From assembly GCA_002709005.1 (NCBI GenBank), contig PAPH01000061.1:1-64000 (forward strand): DNA of 64,000 nucleotides. The letters are read 5' to 3'. This document shows, piece by piece, positions 56,494-63,924 of this stretch. Each line of letters starts with the position of its first letter. Within the stretch, counting starts at the first letter, position 1. Under the pieces are notes generated by a model that ran no database searches, was not told the DNA's origin, and worked only from the letters and a program-made list of their open reading frames with translations. This DNA is from Hyphomicrobiales bacterium (lineage in GTDB: Bacteria; Pseudomonadota; Alphaproteobacteria; Rhizobiales; Rhizobiaceae). Made by a program: the position numbers and the translations under genes.

Positions 56494-56877
56494 ATGCGTG
56501 ACGATAGCGGAGACCACCTGCGAGTGAATCCCTGGAGAGCGACGTCCTTCTGGCGTGCGCTCATGATGGCGATTCTCGCCTGTTGTCTGGTTGTCATCTC
56601 TCATGAAGGCCCGGCCGAGCTGCCTGGCCATGAATCACTCCGGGAATCGCGGGTTCTCCAGTCAGGGCCGCCCCCGGAACGCGTGTTCATCGCGAGCCCT
56701 TCCGAACTGCAGAAGGCTGACCCTAAAAAGCAAGCTCCCGGGGTCTCGGCGCTTGTTTCCCGCGGCTGGACCGTTGTTCGAAAGCGGCATGACCAGGCGT
56801 CGGCACCGGCTCACGAAGCTCAGACCCAACCCATTGTCTGCTGCGCCTGGCGCGCACGCGCACCTCCCCAAGCCTAG
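56494..56877 (+). CDS. Small hypothetical protein with one membrane segment
   Basis: 127 residues, unrecognised. A hydrophobic stretch (ALMMAILACCLVVIS, about residues 22-36) could be a signal anchor; the rest is polar and Pro-rich, with a Cys pair near the C-terminus (VCCAWR). No ribosome-binding site is clear for the ATG at 56494. Codon use resembles the neighbours less well than gph does. It could be a real exported protein or a chance frame. Confidence 0.35.
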   Translation: MRDDSGDHLRVNPWRATSFWRALMMAILACCLVVISHEGPAELPGHESLRESRVLQSGPPPERVFIASPSELQKADPKKQAPGVSALVSRGWTVVRKRHDQASAPAHEAQTQPIVCCAWRARAPPQA

Positions 56878-56979
56878 ACCGAGAATTCATTCGACACGCA
56901 TGGCGGAGCATTTGGCCGACTGAAGCCACATGCGGCCACGCCCTGCCCGTTTTCTCTTGCCTGTGAAACTCATGTTTTC

Positions 56980-57243
56980 ATGGGCCATGCGTCTATGGAG
57001 AGCGCGTTGAAACGCGTCATAAACTTCAAAAGTATCTTCGGGGTCGTTGCCGTGACCCTCTTTATCTCAACACAGTTGATCGCCCTTGTCGGCGCCGCCG
57101 TATGGGCGCTGATCGGTCATTTTCACCTTGGCGGGGCAGCGGCCCTGGTTGTGCTCGCCATAACAGCCGTTCCGCTGACGATCGCCCTGGTGAAGATTGC
57201 CCTTCTGGCATACGAAACGGAGACGGATCCGGAAAACAACTGA
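56980..57243 (+). CDS. Small two-helix membrane protein
   Basis: 87 residues with two strong membrane helices (IFGVVAVTLFISTQLIALVGAAVWAL and AALVVLAITAVPLTIALVKIALLAY, in parts) joined by GHFHLGG, and a short polar C-terminus (ETETDPENN). No family recognised. The ATG at 56980 or the one at 56995 could start it; neither has an evident ribosome-binding site. It is the last gene before the tRNA-like repeats. Confidence 0.6.
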   Translation: MGHASMESALKRVINFKSIFGVVAVTLFISTQLIALVGAAVWALIGHFHLGGAAALVVLAITAVPLTIALVKIALLAYETETDPENN

Positions 57244-57346
57244 CGTGCCCGCGAACTCCGCGAGCCAAGACAAAGCGCGTGGCGACAGCGCCGCGCGCAC
57301 CAATGTCCTTCCGAACCTGTCAGCTGCTATTCCAAGAATAACGGCT

Positions 57347-57369
57347 GGCGCGACAGGGATTGAACCTGT
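57347..57369 (-). repeat. Left copy of a 23-bp tRNA 3'-end repeat
   Basis: Identical over 23 bases to 58327-58349. On the - strand it reads as a T-arm (ACAGG-TTCAATC-CCTGT) followed by CGCGCC, the 3' end of a tRNA, but the sequence next to it does not complete a cloverleaf. The spacing of 980 bases to the right copy encloses one gene. Likely an attachment-site remnant. Confidence 0.65.
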
Positions 57370-57420
57370 ACCGAAAATTTCGGCTTGCTGTTGTCGGCGG
57401 CAGATGGCTATAGAGCTAAA

Positions 57421-58263
57421 ATGCTCAATAGTTCGAATACTTTGCTGTGCGTCTTTTCTTTCAACATGGGACCCGCACTTGCCAATTGCCTCGACTCTGC
57501 GTCCCGACACTTCCCCGATTTCGATATCGCGCTCGTCGACGACCAAAGCAGCGATCCCGGAACATTGGCGGTGCTTGTCGACTGGCGTGCGCGCGTTCAG
57601 TACTACCACGAAAGCACGGAGCCGAAGGCCGGGAAGACGCACGGAAACCTCTACGGCAATATTCAGCGCATGGCCGACCTCGCACTCGCCGAAGGCTACC
57701 GCTTTCTGTTCCTGATCCAAGATGACACGCAGTTTGTCCGCCCCTTCTCGCCTGACTTGCAAGCCCAGTACGGCGCGCTCTTCCACCATGATCACGTTCT
57801 TCAGATTGATCCTCGTTTCCATCGCAAGATGGGTCCGATCGACATCCTTCCGGAAATGAACGGCTACGCCTTCCCCGAAGGGGACTACCGGCGCTCCTAC
57901 GCGGACGTCGGCATTCTCGATCTGTACAAGATACGCGATCTGGGCTGGCGCTTTCTGGAAGGCGAGCCCGAGAACAAGAAGGCTCTCACCGCCCTCGGGA
58001 TGCTTCGGGTTTTCCCATTTTCACCAATGATGATGCATGTGCCTTTCCCGCAGGTGTACCGCGGCGGACGGCGCAAGCGCGCATGGTCATTCCTGCGGCG
58101 TGGAACTTACGGCTATGCCGACCTGACGCCCGCGGAGATTGAACGGCTGGACAGTCGACCATTGTCACATGCACCCTACTTTCGGGAATTCCTGCGTCCC
58201 TCCGGCCTGGGATTGGCTCAACTGCCGTATAGACGGTGGAAAGAACGCAGGATTTTCTCCTGA
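57421..58263 (+). CDS. Family-2-like glycosyltransferase
   Basis: 280 residues. N-terminal GT-A fold: LLCVFSFNMGPALANCLDSA, then DFDIALVDDQSSDPGTLAVL with the nucleotide-binding Asp pair, and FLFLIQDDTQFVRPFS, a DxD-like motif near residue 103. The later part (GPIDILPEMNGYAFPEGDYRR; MMMHVPFPQVYRGG) has no motif I can assign. No membrane helix. The ATG at 57421 directly follows the left tRNA-like segment. The gene is alone between two tRNA 3'-end repeats, so horizontal acquisition is plausible. Sugar and acceptor unknown. Confidence 0.75.
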   Translation: MLNSSNTLLCVFSFNMGPALANCLDSASRHFPDFDIALVDDQSSDPGTLAVLVDWRARVQYYHESTEPKAGKTHGNLYGNIQRMADLALAEGYRFLFLIQDDTQFVRPFSPDLQAQYGALFHHDHVLQIDPRFHRKMGPIDILPEMNGYAFPEGDYRRSYADVGILDLYKIRDLGWRFLEGEPENKKALTALGMLRVFPFSPMMMHVPFPQVYRGGRRKRAWSFLRRGTYGYADLTPAEIERLDSRPLSHAPYFREFLRPSGLGLAQLPYRRWKERRIFS

Positions 58264-58321
58264 ATCCAGCCAGACAGCAGGCGAACATCCACATCAAGGA
58301 ATTTATTTATTTACAGAAAAA

Positions 58322-58370
58322 TGGTGGGCGCGACAGGGATTGAACCTGTGACCCCTGCCGTGTGAAGGCG
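58322..58370 (-). pseudogene. 3' half of a tRNA-Val(CAC), attachment-site remnant
   Basis: On the - strand these 49 bases run from the lower anticodon stem through loop TTCACAC (anticodon CAC), variable loop GGGTC, T-arm ACAGG-TTCAATC-CCTGT, acceptor strand CGCGCCC, discriminator A and encoded CCA. The 5' half (D-arm and 5' acceptor GGGCGCG) is absent: the preceding bases do not pair. A 3' tRNA fragment like this is the usual scar left at one edge of an island inserted by a tyrosine integrase. Confidence 0.75.
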
Positions 58371-58459
58371 ATCAACAACCCTTGCACTATAGGCAATTGC
58401 GCTCGATCCTATGCAATTTCCACGCATTTCCCCCGCCTGCTCGTCATTAAGCATAGTGA

Positions 58460-58491
58460 TTGACAGGTTGCTCTAGCGTGCGCCCTATACA
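58460..58491 (+). promoter_or_regulatory. Candidate housekeeping promoter of the small lipoprotein gene
   Basis: A perfect TTGACA at 58460-58465 precedes a CCTATA/TATACA -10-like region by about 18-20 bases. The -10 region lies within an imperfect dyad (GCGTGCgCCC ... GGGgGCACGC-like), which might be an operator. Confidence 0.4.
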
Positions 58492-58515
58492 CGCGGGGCA
58501 CGCATGGAGGGGCAT

Positions 58516-58848
58516 ATGCAAACCAAGATCATCATGACCGCTGTACTCGCAGCCGCGCTAGCCGGTTGCGCGAAGCAGCCTGACGCAATCGTCCCGGTGA
58601 GCATTCCTATGGACGCCTACACGGGTATGAGCTGCGAGAAGCTGGCGACGGAACTCGTCACTGAAGAGACGAACCTCGCCGCACTCTCGAAGACACAATC
58701 TCAGGCAGCCACCGGCGACGCGGTCGGCGTGTTCCTGGTCGGCGTGCCGCTGGCAAGTGCGACGGGTGGCGACAAGGAAGGGATGATCGCCGTGTCGAAG
58801 GGAAAGGTGGAAGCGATGAAGGCGGCCCGGCTCAAGAATGGGTGTTGA
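58516..58848 (+). CDS. Small predicted lipoprotein
   Basis: 110 residues. Signal peptide MQTKIIMTAVLAAALAGC with lipobox LAGC, so Cys at residue 18 should be lipidated. The mature part contains MSCEKLATELVTEETNLAAL, a helical segment with Cys typical of small rhizobial lipoproteins, then a short hydrophobic stretch (GVFLVGVPLASATGG) and a C-terminal KNGC. Function unknown. GGAGGGG before the ATG at 58516 sets the start. A good promoter candidate lies just upstream. Confidence 0.8.
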   Translation: MQTKIIMTAVLAAALAGCAKQPDAIVPVSIPMDAYTGMSCEKLATELVTEETNLAALSKTQSQAATGDAVGVFLVGVPLASATGGDKEGMIAVSKGKVEAMKAARLKNGC

Positions 58849-58871
58849 GGCAGGGCCGCCAATTCCCCAGA

Positions 58872-58991
58872 TCAGAGCTTCGGAGGCAAGGGCGGCAAAC
58901 CGCCACTGACGGCGGACTGGGCGGTAACCGCTTGAAGGCTGATGGTGACTTTTGTGATTTTCGGACTGCTGTAAGGCTGCTTGGTCATCAT
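58872..58991 (-). CDS. 39-residue peptide resembling a RiPP precursor
   Basis: A tiny gene with a proper ribosome-binding site (GAGGAA, ATG six bases on) and a double Met start. The peptide contains PYSSPKITKVTISLQAVTA and ends GGLPPLPPKL. The pattern Y-x2-P-x-I ... L-x-A-V-T-A resembles short rhizobial peptides that genome annotation calls putative RiPP precursors, and loosely the Y-x2-P-x-L leader motif of lasso peptides. A Gly-Gly and a Pro-rich end could mark the core. No modification enzyme is adjacent, so the function is open. A small hairpin (CCGGG/CCCGG) lies upstream of its ribosome-binding site. Confidence 0.5.
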   Translation of the reverse strand: MMTKQPYSSPKITKVTISLQAVTAQSAVSGGLPPLPPKL

Positions 58992-59125
58992 GACGTTCCT
59001 CAAAACACCGGGTTTGCCCGGAGGAGCACCCCGCTCCCGTCTACGCCACTGTTCCTGAAAATGGACTGAGACGAGTAAGACAGACACAACATCTTCCGAT
59101 TTTCATCCAGTGTGTCAGTAACGCG

Positions 59126-59395
59126 CTAGTCTCGCCGCTCCCACGCCGGCGGCGACAGGCTGATTTCCATCCTCGATCCGCAATCCTTGCACCGGAACGT
59201 GCGCCCCACAAACACCACGTCGGCCGGCCGACTTGCTGCGTCGAAGGTCCGGCATGTGTCGCACTCGCGACACATGCCGGAAAGCCGGTGGCGGTAGCGC
59301 ACCAAGGCGCCGAATGTGGTGATTGAAACCGGTCCATCGGATACAGAGGCACCGTCTGCCTCGGTCAACTCGATGCCGCGCCTTTGTCGTGTCAT
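59126..59395 (-). CDS. Small zinc-ribbon-like protein
   Basis: 89 residues with two Cys clusters: GMCRECDTCRTF (near residue 41) and FRCKDCGSRME (near residue 68), spaced to bind one zinc ion in a ribbon. A perfect GGAGG seven bases before the ATG at 59395 supports expression. No family recognised. It is in the same direction as the 39-residue peptide gene downstream, 134 bases away. Confidence 0.65.
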   Translation of the reverse strand: MTRQRRGIELTEADGASVSDGPVSITTFGALVRYRHRLSGMCRECDTCRTFDAASRPADVVFVGRTFRCKDCGSRMEISLSPPAWERRD

Positions 59396-59805
59396 CGGCA
59401 ACCTCCAAATTGGAATCACCGTCCCTACCGTCCTGTATTGCTGTCAGTCGCTGAACGTCAATGGGGTGATCGCAGCGGGCTAGAATTCGCGACTTGTACG
59501 CACGACGAGAATCTAATTTGTTGCCGCTCCTAGGACGGCGTGCGGCGAAACAGCCCGTTCTGGAGCCCGGACAACAAAGCTTAGGCAGGTTGTTCGGGCT
59601 TTTCCCATCATCCAGCTCGCGAACAGAATATCTATGGACCAACGACATTGTTGAGCGCCGATATCCCACCTTCACTAAGCAACGGAAATGATCGTCGCAT
59701 GGACTTTCTGAACTTGCGCGCCATATGAAACCGATGCGCACACGCTCCCGCAATGCAACTAGTCAACAAGCCGATCCTCAGACGACGGATCAGTGCGAAC
59801 TTGAA
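59396..59805. other. 410-base gap with an orphan terminator
   Basis: No convincing coding sequence. A 65-codon + strand frame at 59494-59691 has no ribosome-binding site and odd composition. The gap holds a strong + strand hairpin (listed below) with no upstream gene on that strand, so a small RNA is possible. Confidence 0.4.
59564..59604 (+). terminator. Orphan Rho-independent terminator
   Basis: AGCCCGGACAAC pairs with GTTGTTCGGGCT (one G-U pair) across a 13-base loop and is followed by TTTT. The nearest upstream + strand gene ends 715 bases away, so this may end an unannotated small RNA. Confidence 0.6.
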
Positions 59806-60201
59806 ATGAAAATTACTGTCCTTGTTGTCGAGGACGATCCTCTAGCACGTCTGAATATCGTCAACGAGCTGGAGATGTGGGGCTTCCACGTTTACGAAGC
59901 CGCGAATGTCCGTGAAGCTGTCTTCATCGTCAATGAAGCGGCCCGTATTCACCTCGTCGTTGCAGATCTCGACATGGCTGGGAGCATCGACGGGGTAATG
60001 TTTGCCGCTGGGGTGCGCGACACTTGGCCCACAATAGAAATCATCGTCACATCAAGCCAAAGCCAGCTCAACCGCTCCGCACTGCCAAAAGGCAGCAGGT
60101 TCTTGCCAAAGCCTTGCTCAGCCGCCGAGATCGCATACGCGATTACAAGCATGACGGGACAAAGAACATCCACATTTCGAAAAAAGGACTCCGGTGCGTA
60201 G
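59806..60201 (+). CDS. Single-domain response regulator (receiver only)
   Basis: 131 residues, one receiver domain: ITVLVVEDDPLARLNIVNELE with the acidic pair, phospho-Asp in LVVADLDMAGSIDG, Thr/Ser switch in IIVTSSQSQL and Lys in RFLPKPCSAAEI. No output domain, so it acts by protein contact or as phosphate sink, as in HWE-kinase pathways such as the one encoded at 61907-62920. Start MKITVLVVEDD at 59806; 27 upstream codons are less likely. The last five codons lie in the 5' arm of a terminator that works on the other strand. Confidence 0.88.
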   Translation: MKITVLVVEDDPLARLNIVNELEMWGFHVYEAANVREAVFIVNEAARIHLVVADLDMAGSIDGVMFAAGVRDTWPTIEIIVTSSQSQLNRSALPKGSRFLPKPCSAAEIAYAITSMTGQRTSTFRKKDSGA

Positions 60202-60232
60202 CGCGGAGGGGGCGGCACACGCACCGGAGTCC
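60180..60232 (-). terminator. Long terminator hairpin for the diguanylate cyclase transcript
   Basis: A perfect 14-bp stem (GGACTCCGGTGCGT/ACGCACCGGAGTCC, 19-base loop) followed by TTTTTT on the - strand. It lies about 230 bases beyond the cyclase stop and overlaps the 3' end of the receiver gene on the other strand. Confidence 0.7.
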
Positions 60233-60250
60233 AAGGGAGGTAGCTCCGCT

Positions 60251-60291
60251 GAGCTCGGACGCAACAGGCACAAATTCTTGCGTCCAAGCTT
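60251..60291. other. Second hairpin in the 60.2-60.46 kb gap
   Basis: AGCT-C-GGACGCAA pairs with TTGCGTCC-A-AGCT across a 13-base loop. It has no T-run on the + strand. With the terminator at 60180 it makes a structured 3' region or a possible small RNA. The rest of the 260-base gap shows nothing. Confidence 0.4.
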
Positions 60292-60461
60292 GCCCCTATT
60301 ACCCTAGCAAACAAACGGGCGGCGGACAACATCAGCGGGACCAGAGGCTTGGCGAGCGGCTCCTCCACAAAGCTACGCCACCTGAGTGACGGCCGTGAGA
60401 AGCGGGGAGATGCCGCGCTCTTGCGCAATCTATGCTCATTTTAGCTAAACAGCGTTCCTAT

Positions 60462-61553
60462 CTAGGCCGCAACCGCCAATTCCACTCGATTGCGGCCGTG
60501 GGCCTTCGCCGAGTAGAGAGCGCCATCAGCAAACTCCATGAGCTCATGTAGCGAGAATTCAGTCCCGTCGATCAGTTGCACTCCGATGCTGATCGTTACT
60601 GTGAGTTTGACGCCGCGGACCTCGTGCCTGGAGCGTGAGACGCTTTTGCAGATCCTCTCGGCAGCCACATGAGCTTCGGCTTCAGAATCTACCGGTATCA
60701 ACGCCACGAACTCCTCACCGCCATAACGCGCGACGAGATCTCCATCGCGCATTTCACGCTTTAGAACGCGCGCCACATCCGCCAGGATCACATCGCCCGC
60801 AGCGTGCCCAAACGTGTCGTTGACCTGCTTGAAGTGGTCGATGTCCATGACCAACAATGCCACCTGCCTCTCCTGCGCCAGAGCGTTCCCGATAAGCAGC
60901 GATGCCGCAGTTTCGAATTTGAGCCGGTTGGGCAGGCCCGTGAGCTTGTCACTATGAGCAAACACCTGCAGTTCGGTCTCCCGTTCTGCCTGGCTCTTCC
61001 TCCGCTCAAGCAGGGTGAGGACAACAATGGCGCCTATAAAGTTGCCAATAACCATCGGGGCAGCTACGGCTTTCAGCACCCCCCCTATCATTTCGAAAGG
61101 AAGCAGACCGAGGCTGAGAAGCGACACTGAAGGCATCAATCCGACCAGGATGGAGCGCTTGAACGACGGGCGCTGAAGGCGGAGATAGGTGAGGGTGAGC
61201 GCACCCAACGACACGGATATCAAGATACCGGCAACTCCGGCAGCCGCACCGGCTCCGCCGATCCAGAGGCGATAGACGCATGCAGCCACTCCCGTGACCA
61301 GAGCGGCAGGCAATCCTCCAAAAGGTGCGGCCAGAACCAGGAGCACATGCCGGAGATCAAAGAAAACGCCGTCCCCGAAAGCGACCGGATTCGCCATGGT
61401 ACCTAAGACCGCAAGGGTAAAGATCAAGGCGACGAGGACGGAGCGAAGCCATCCGGCCGATCGATGGTGAAGAAGCACATCGTAGCTGATCGAGACAAGA
61501 GCAACGACACCTACGCCCTGAAGAAATGCCGGGATGAGAAATGAGATTTCCAT
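60462..61553 (-). CDS. Membrane-bound diguanylate cyclase
   Basis: 363 residues. Six or so hydrophobic segments in residues 5-190 make a membrane sensor (FLIPAFLQGVGVVALVSISYD; NPVAFGDGVFFDLRHVLLVLAAPFGGLPAAL, of the 5TM-LYT type). A C-terminal GGDEF domain follows: DKLTGLPNRLKFE, VMDIDHFKQVNDTFGH, the active-site GGEEF in ARYGGEEFVAL, and an inhibitory I-site RDGD five residues before. The intact active site and I-site predict real c-di-GMP synthesis with feedback inhibition. GAAGG seven bases upstream fixes the ATG at 61553. Confidence 0.92.
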   Translation of the reverse strand: MEISFLIPAFLQGVGVVALVSISYDVLLHHRSAGWLRSVLVALIFTLAVLGTMANPVAFGDGVFFDLRHVLLVLAAPFGGLPAALVTGVAACVYRLWIGGAGAAAGVAGILISVSLGALTLTYLRLQRPSFKRSILVGLMPSVSLLSLGLLPFEMIGGVLKAVAAPMVIGNFIGAIVVLTLLERRKSQAERETELQVFAHSDKLTGLPNRLKFETAASLLIGNALAQERQVALLVMDIDHFKQVNDTFGHAAGDVILADVARVLKREMRDGDLVARYGGEEFVALIPVDSEAEAHVAAERICKSVSRSRHEVRGVKLTVTISIGVQLIDGTEFSLHELMEFADGALYSAKAHGRNRVELAVAA

Positions 61554-61906
61554 ATCGGGGCCTTCATGGTTTTCCTGATTGAATATTTCAGGCCCTAAAA
61601 TTTCGTGAACTTTGAAACGGCCTGCCCCCCCGATAACGAATTGAACGACGCGATGCTGCTGCAAAATTTGCTATGGTAAACCATCGGATAAGCCCATCTT
61701 GCGGAACTTGAGAGGGTCGTCTCAGCAACGGCGTCCGCGCAGCGTCAGCTCGAGCACGCAGCACAGCGGGGCAGACTATCTCCAGATGCCGGCGGCGATC
61801 GCGTTTCAACAGCCGCAGCAATTAAGGGCGTGTTAAGCCAGCTGGGAAACAGCCTTCTTAACTCGAAATGGGCCGATCAATCTCAATCCTCAAGAAAAAA
61901 CGTCGA
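61554..61906. other. 353-base gap between two - strand signalling genes
   Basis: No gene seen. It contains a perfect CtrA consensus at 61822-61836 and several T-rich stretches, and must hold the diguanylate cyclase promoter. No terminator for the kinase gene is clear. Confidence 0.4.
61822..61836. promoter_or_regulatory. Perfect CtrA consensus site
   Basis: TTAA-N7-TTAA, exact, in the intergenic region about 270 bases before the diguanylate cyclase start. In this GC-rich sequence such a match is rare by chance. Binding is not shown. Confidence 0.4.
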
Positions 61907-62920
61907 TCAGGTCTTCAGAACAGCCTCTGGAAGCTCGATCGTTAAGAAGAGGCCCGACGCCCGCCAGTCACGGGTGACTGTTGCATCCAGTGCCGAAGCA
62001 AGATTTTCCACGAGTCGGCTTCCGAAGCCTGATAGCTTCTCTCCTTGGAGTTTCGGGCCCCCGATTTCTCGCCAGTCAATCCGGATCTGATCGGCGGTTT
62101 GTTGCAGACTGATCACAAGTTTACCATCCCCTACGGACAAGGCCCCATACTTGGCAGCGTTTGTGGCCAACTCATAAATTAGGAGAGCGATACTCGTAGC
62201 CGCGTGCCTGCCAACGGAAACGTGATCTCCTTCCAAATGAATTCGATCGCAAGCGTCGTAAGGGGCCAACACCTTTTCAATCAAGGTGAAGAGATCTCCG
62301 CCCGGTTTGTCACTGTCATCGATCGACCATCTGCTCGTCGTCATTTCATGTGCTCGCGCAAGAGCAGACAGCCTGTCTCGAATGGCGTGCGCCAGTGCAT
62401 CTGCTGACGTCTCCTCCCGGGCCGACAGAGAGACGATCGACATCGCCACCGCGAAGAGGTTTTTCACCCGGTGCTGCATTTCCCTTATCAGCAGACGCTG
62501 AGTTTCCTCGGCCTTGAAGCGCTCCGAAATATCGCGTGCAATCTTCGATGCGCCGACAATCGTCCCGGCGGCGTCTCGGATGGGCGAAATCGTCAAGGAT
62601 AAATTCACCAAGGAGCCGTCTTTTCGGCGGCGGATCGTTTCGAAGTGCTCAACTCTTTCGCCGCTTCTTATCTTGGCTAGAATGCGCGGCTCCTCATCGA
62701 GCCGATCCTCGGGGATTAATATCGTTATTGGCTTCCCGATGACCTCTCTTGCTGCGTAGCCGAAGATCCGCGTAGCCCCAGTATTCCAGCTGTGAATGCG
62801 GCCGGAAAGATCCTTGCTGATGATGGCGTCGTCCGAGCCTTCGACGATGGCGGCCAGCCAGTCGCGTAGATCAGGATCGTGATCCGGAATCGTTCCTCGC
62901 GTGTCGGTCGTCAACGTCAT
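61907..62920 (-). CDS. PAS-domain HWE-family histidine kinase
   Basis: 337 residues, soluble. An N-terminal PAS domain (WLAAIVEGSDDAIISKDLSGRIHSWNTGATRIFGY, in parts) is followed by a PAC segment (IRDAAGTIVGASKIARDISER), then the HWE/HisKA_2-type dimerisation helix LLIREMQHRVKNLFAVAMSIVSL with the phospho-acceptor His, and the ATPase domain (LIYELATNAAKYGALS; GFGSRLVENL). HWE kinases in alphaproteobacteria often feed light, stress or polar-growth pathways through single-domain receivers. No flavin-binding Cys motif of LOV domains is visible. The receiver at 59806 is a possible partner. Confidence 0.9.
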   Translation of the reverse strand: MTLTTDTRGTIPDHDPDLRDWLAAIVEGSDDAIISKDLSGRIHSWNTGATRIFGYAAREVIGKPITILIPEDRLDEEPRILAKIRSGERVEHFETIRRRKDGSLVNLSLTISPIRDAAGTIVGASKIARDISERFKAEETQRLLIREMQHRVKNLFAVAMSIVSLSAREETSADALAHAIRDRLSALARAHEMTTSRWSIDDSDKPGGDLFTLIEKVLAPYDACDRIHLEGDHVSVGRHAATSIALLIYELATNAAKYGALSVGDGKLVISLQQTADQIRIDWREIGGPKLQGEKLSGFGSRLVENLASALDATVTRDWRASGLFLTIELPEAVLKT

Positions 62921-63276
62921 CGTACTTTCCGCTACCTATGGCCGCGCATGTCGAAAAAAATGACGCGATTGTGACTAAGGTAATCTTGACACTGTTACGC
63001 ATACTATCTGATTGGCACTGAATCAATGAGCAACACAACACGATAACGGCGAGTTGGCGAAGCGGCGCAAGGCTTAGCCACATCAAATTCGACGGTCGCC
63101 GTCCCAATGGATGCATGCGGTTTCCTGATAAAGGTTGTCTCCCCGTCGCGGCAATAGCCGCATATGCGGAGGTGTGAGAGACGCCCAGCCCGGAGGGCTC
63201 TGGAACAACTTTCTCCCGCTTACGTTAGCCCGCCATTCACCTATTGCCGAAACAGTGCGGGAGTGCGAGGCTATTT
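62921..63276. other. 356-base divergent region before the last gene
   Basis: Contains an EcfG-type promoter near the right end (listed separately). A poly-T/A tract lies near 62955. No gene or further structure seen. Confidence 0.4.
63202..63226 (+). promoter_or_regulatory. EcfG-type general stress response promoter
   Basis: GGAAC-N16-CGTT, the exact core of the alphaproteobacterial EcfG/SigT promoter. It ends 50 bases before the ATG at 63277, a normal leader length. Confidence 0.65.
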
Positions 63277-63924
63277 ATGGCCGAGATCTGGCAGACAGTT
63301 ACGAACAACAGTGGCGGCATCAATGTCGTCACGAACCTCCTGATGCTGGGGGTCTGGGCCCTTTACTTCCAGCTGATCCTGACCACCTACCGGCACGGGC
63401 TGCGACCGAAGATCCTCGTCAACCGGGCTGCCGGATACACGCTCGACGCCCGCTGCATCATCACCAATATGAGTTCGGAAAAGATCTATCTGGAATCGGT
63501 ACTGCTCACGCTCGCAAATGATGAGGAAGAGCAGACATTCGTGCTGACCGAATATGTCGGCACGGAAGCCCAGACAGCCTCCCCCCAGCTGTTCCAGGGG
63601 CCACTTGCAAGCGGTGAGCTTATCGATATCGGAAGTTTCCGCTCGCTGATGGACCGGTCTCTGGGGCCCGATGCCGATCATCCGCTGCGCGAACCAAACC
63701 TGCGCAGCCTGAGGATCCTCGTTGTCGCCACCTATACTGCGGAGGATCAGATTATCGGTGCCGAACGCACCTTCGACATACGGGGCGAAGATCATCGCCT
63801 GTCACCGCGCCGCTATTCCGCGGACCAGATCCGTTCGGGCAGTCGCCGGGCGGAAATCGAGCGCTACATGTTGCGCCACGCCAAGGGCGAGGTGGCCTCA
63901 AATCACCTCAGGAAAATTCGCTGA
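63277..63924 (+). CDS. Single-pass membrane protein of unknown function, stress-controlled
   Basis: 215 residues. One N-terminal membrane helix (VVTNLLMLGVWALYFQLILTTY, about residues 16-37) follows a short extracytoplasmic segment. The rest is a cytoplasmic beta-rich domain (ARCIITNMSSEKIYLESVLLTLAND; LRILVVATYTAEDQIIGAERTF) that looks like an immunoglobulin-type fold, and a basic C-terminus (RYMLRHAKGEVASNHLRKIR). I do not recognise the family. Start at MAEIWQTV. The EcfG-type promoter upstream suggests induction in stationary phase or osmotic stress. The last 76 bases of the window hold nothing clear. Confidence 0.72.
   Translation: MAEIWQTVTNNSGGINVVTNLLMLGVWALYFQLILTTYRHGLRPKILVNRAAGYTLDARCIITNMSSEKIYLESVLLTLANDEEEQTFVLTEYVGTEAQTASPQLFQGPLASGELIDIGSFRSLMDRSLGPDADHPLREPNLRSLRILVVATYTAEDQIIGAERTFDIRGEDHRLSPRRYSADQIRSGSRRAEIERYMLRHAKGEVASNHLRKIR

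Noticed and set aside
57343-57430. Complete class II tRNA at the left repeat
   Set aside because: A T-arm and a variable-arm-like hairpin can be drawn, but no anticodon arm, D-arm or matching 5' acceptor strand is present.
59494-59691. 65-codon + strand frame beginning YARRESNLL
   Set aside because: No ribosome-binding site and the terminator at 59564 lies inside it. The RRESN-like start recalls false frames read through tRNA remnants, but I could not fold a tRNA here.
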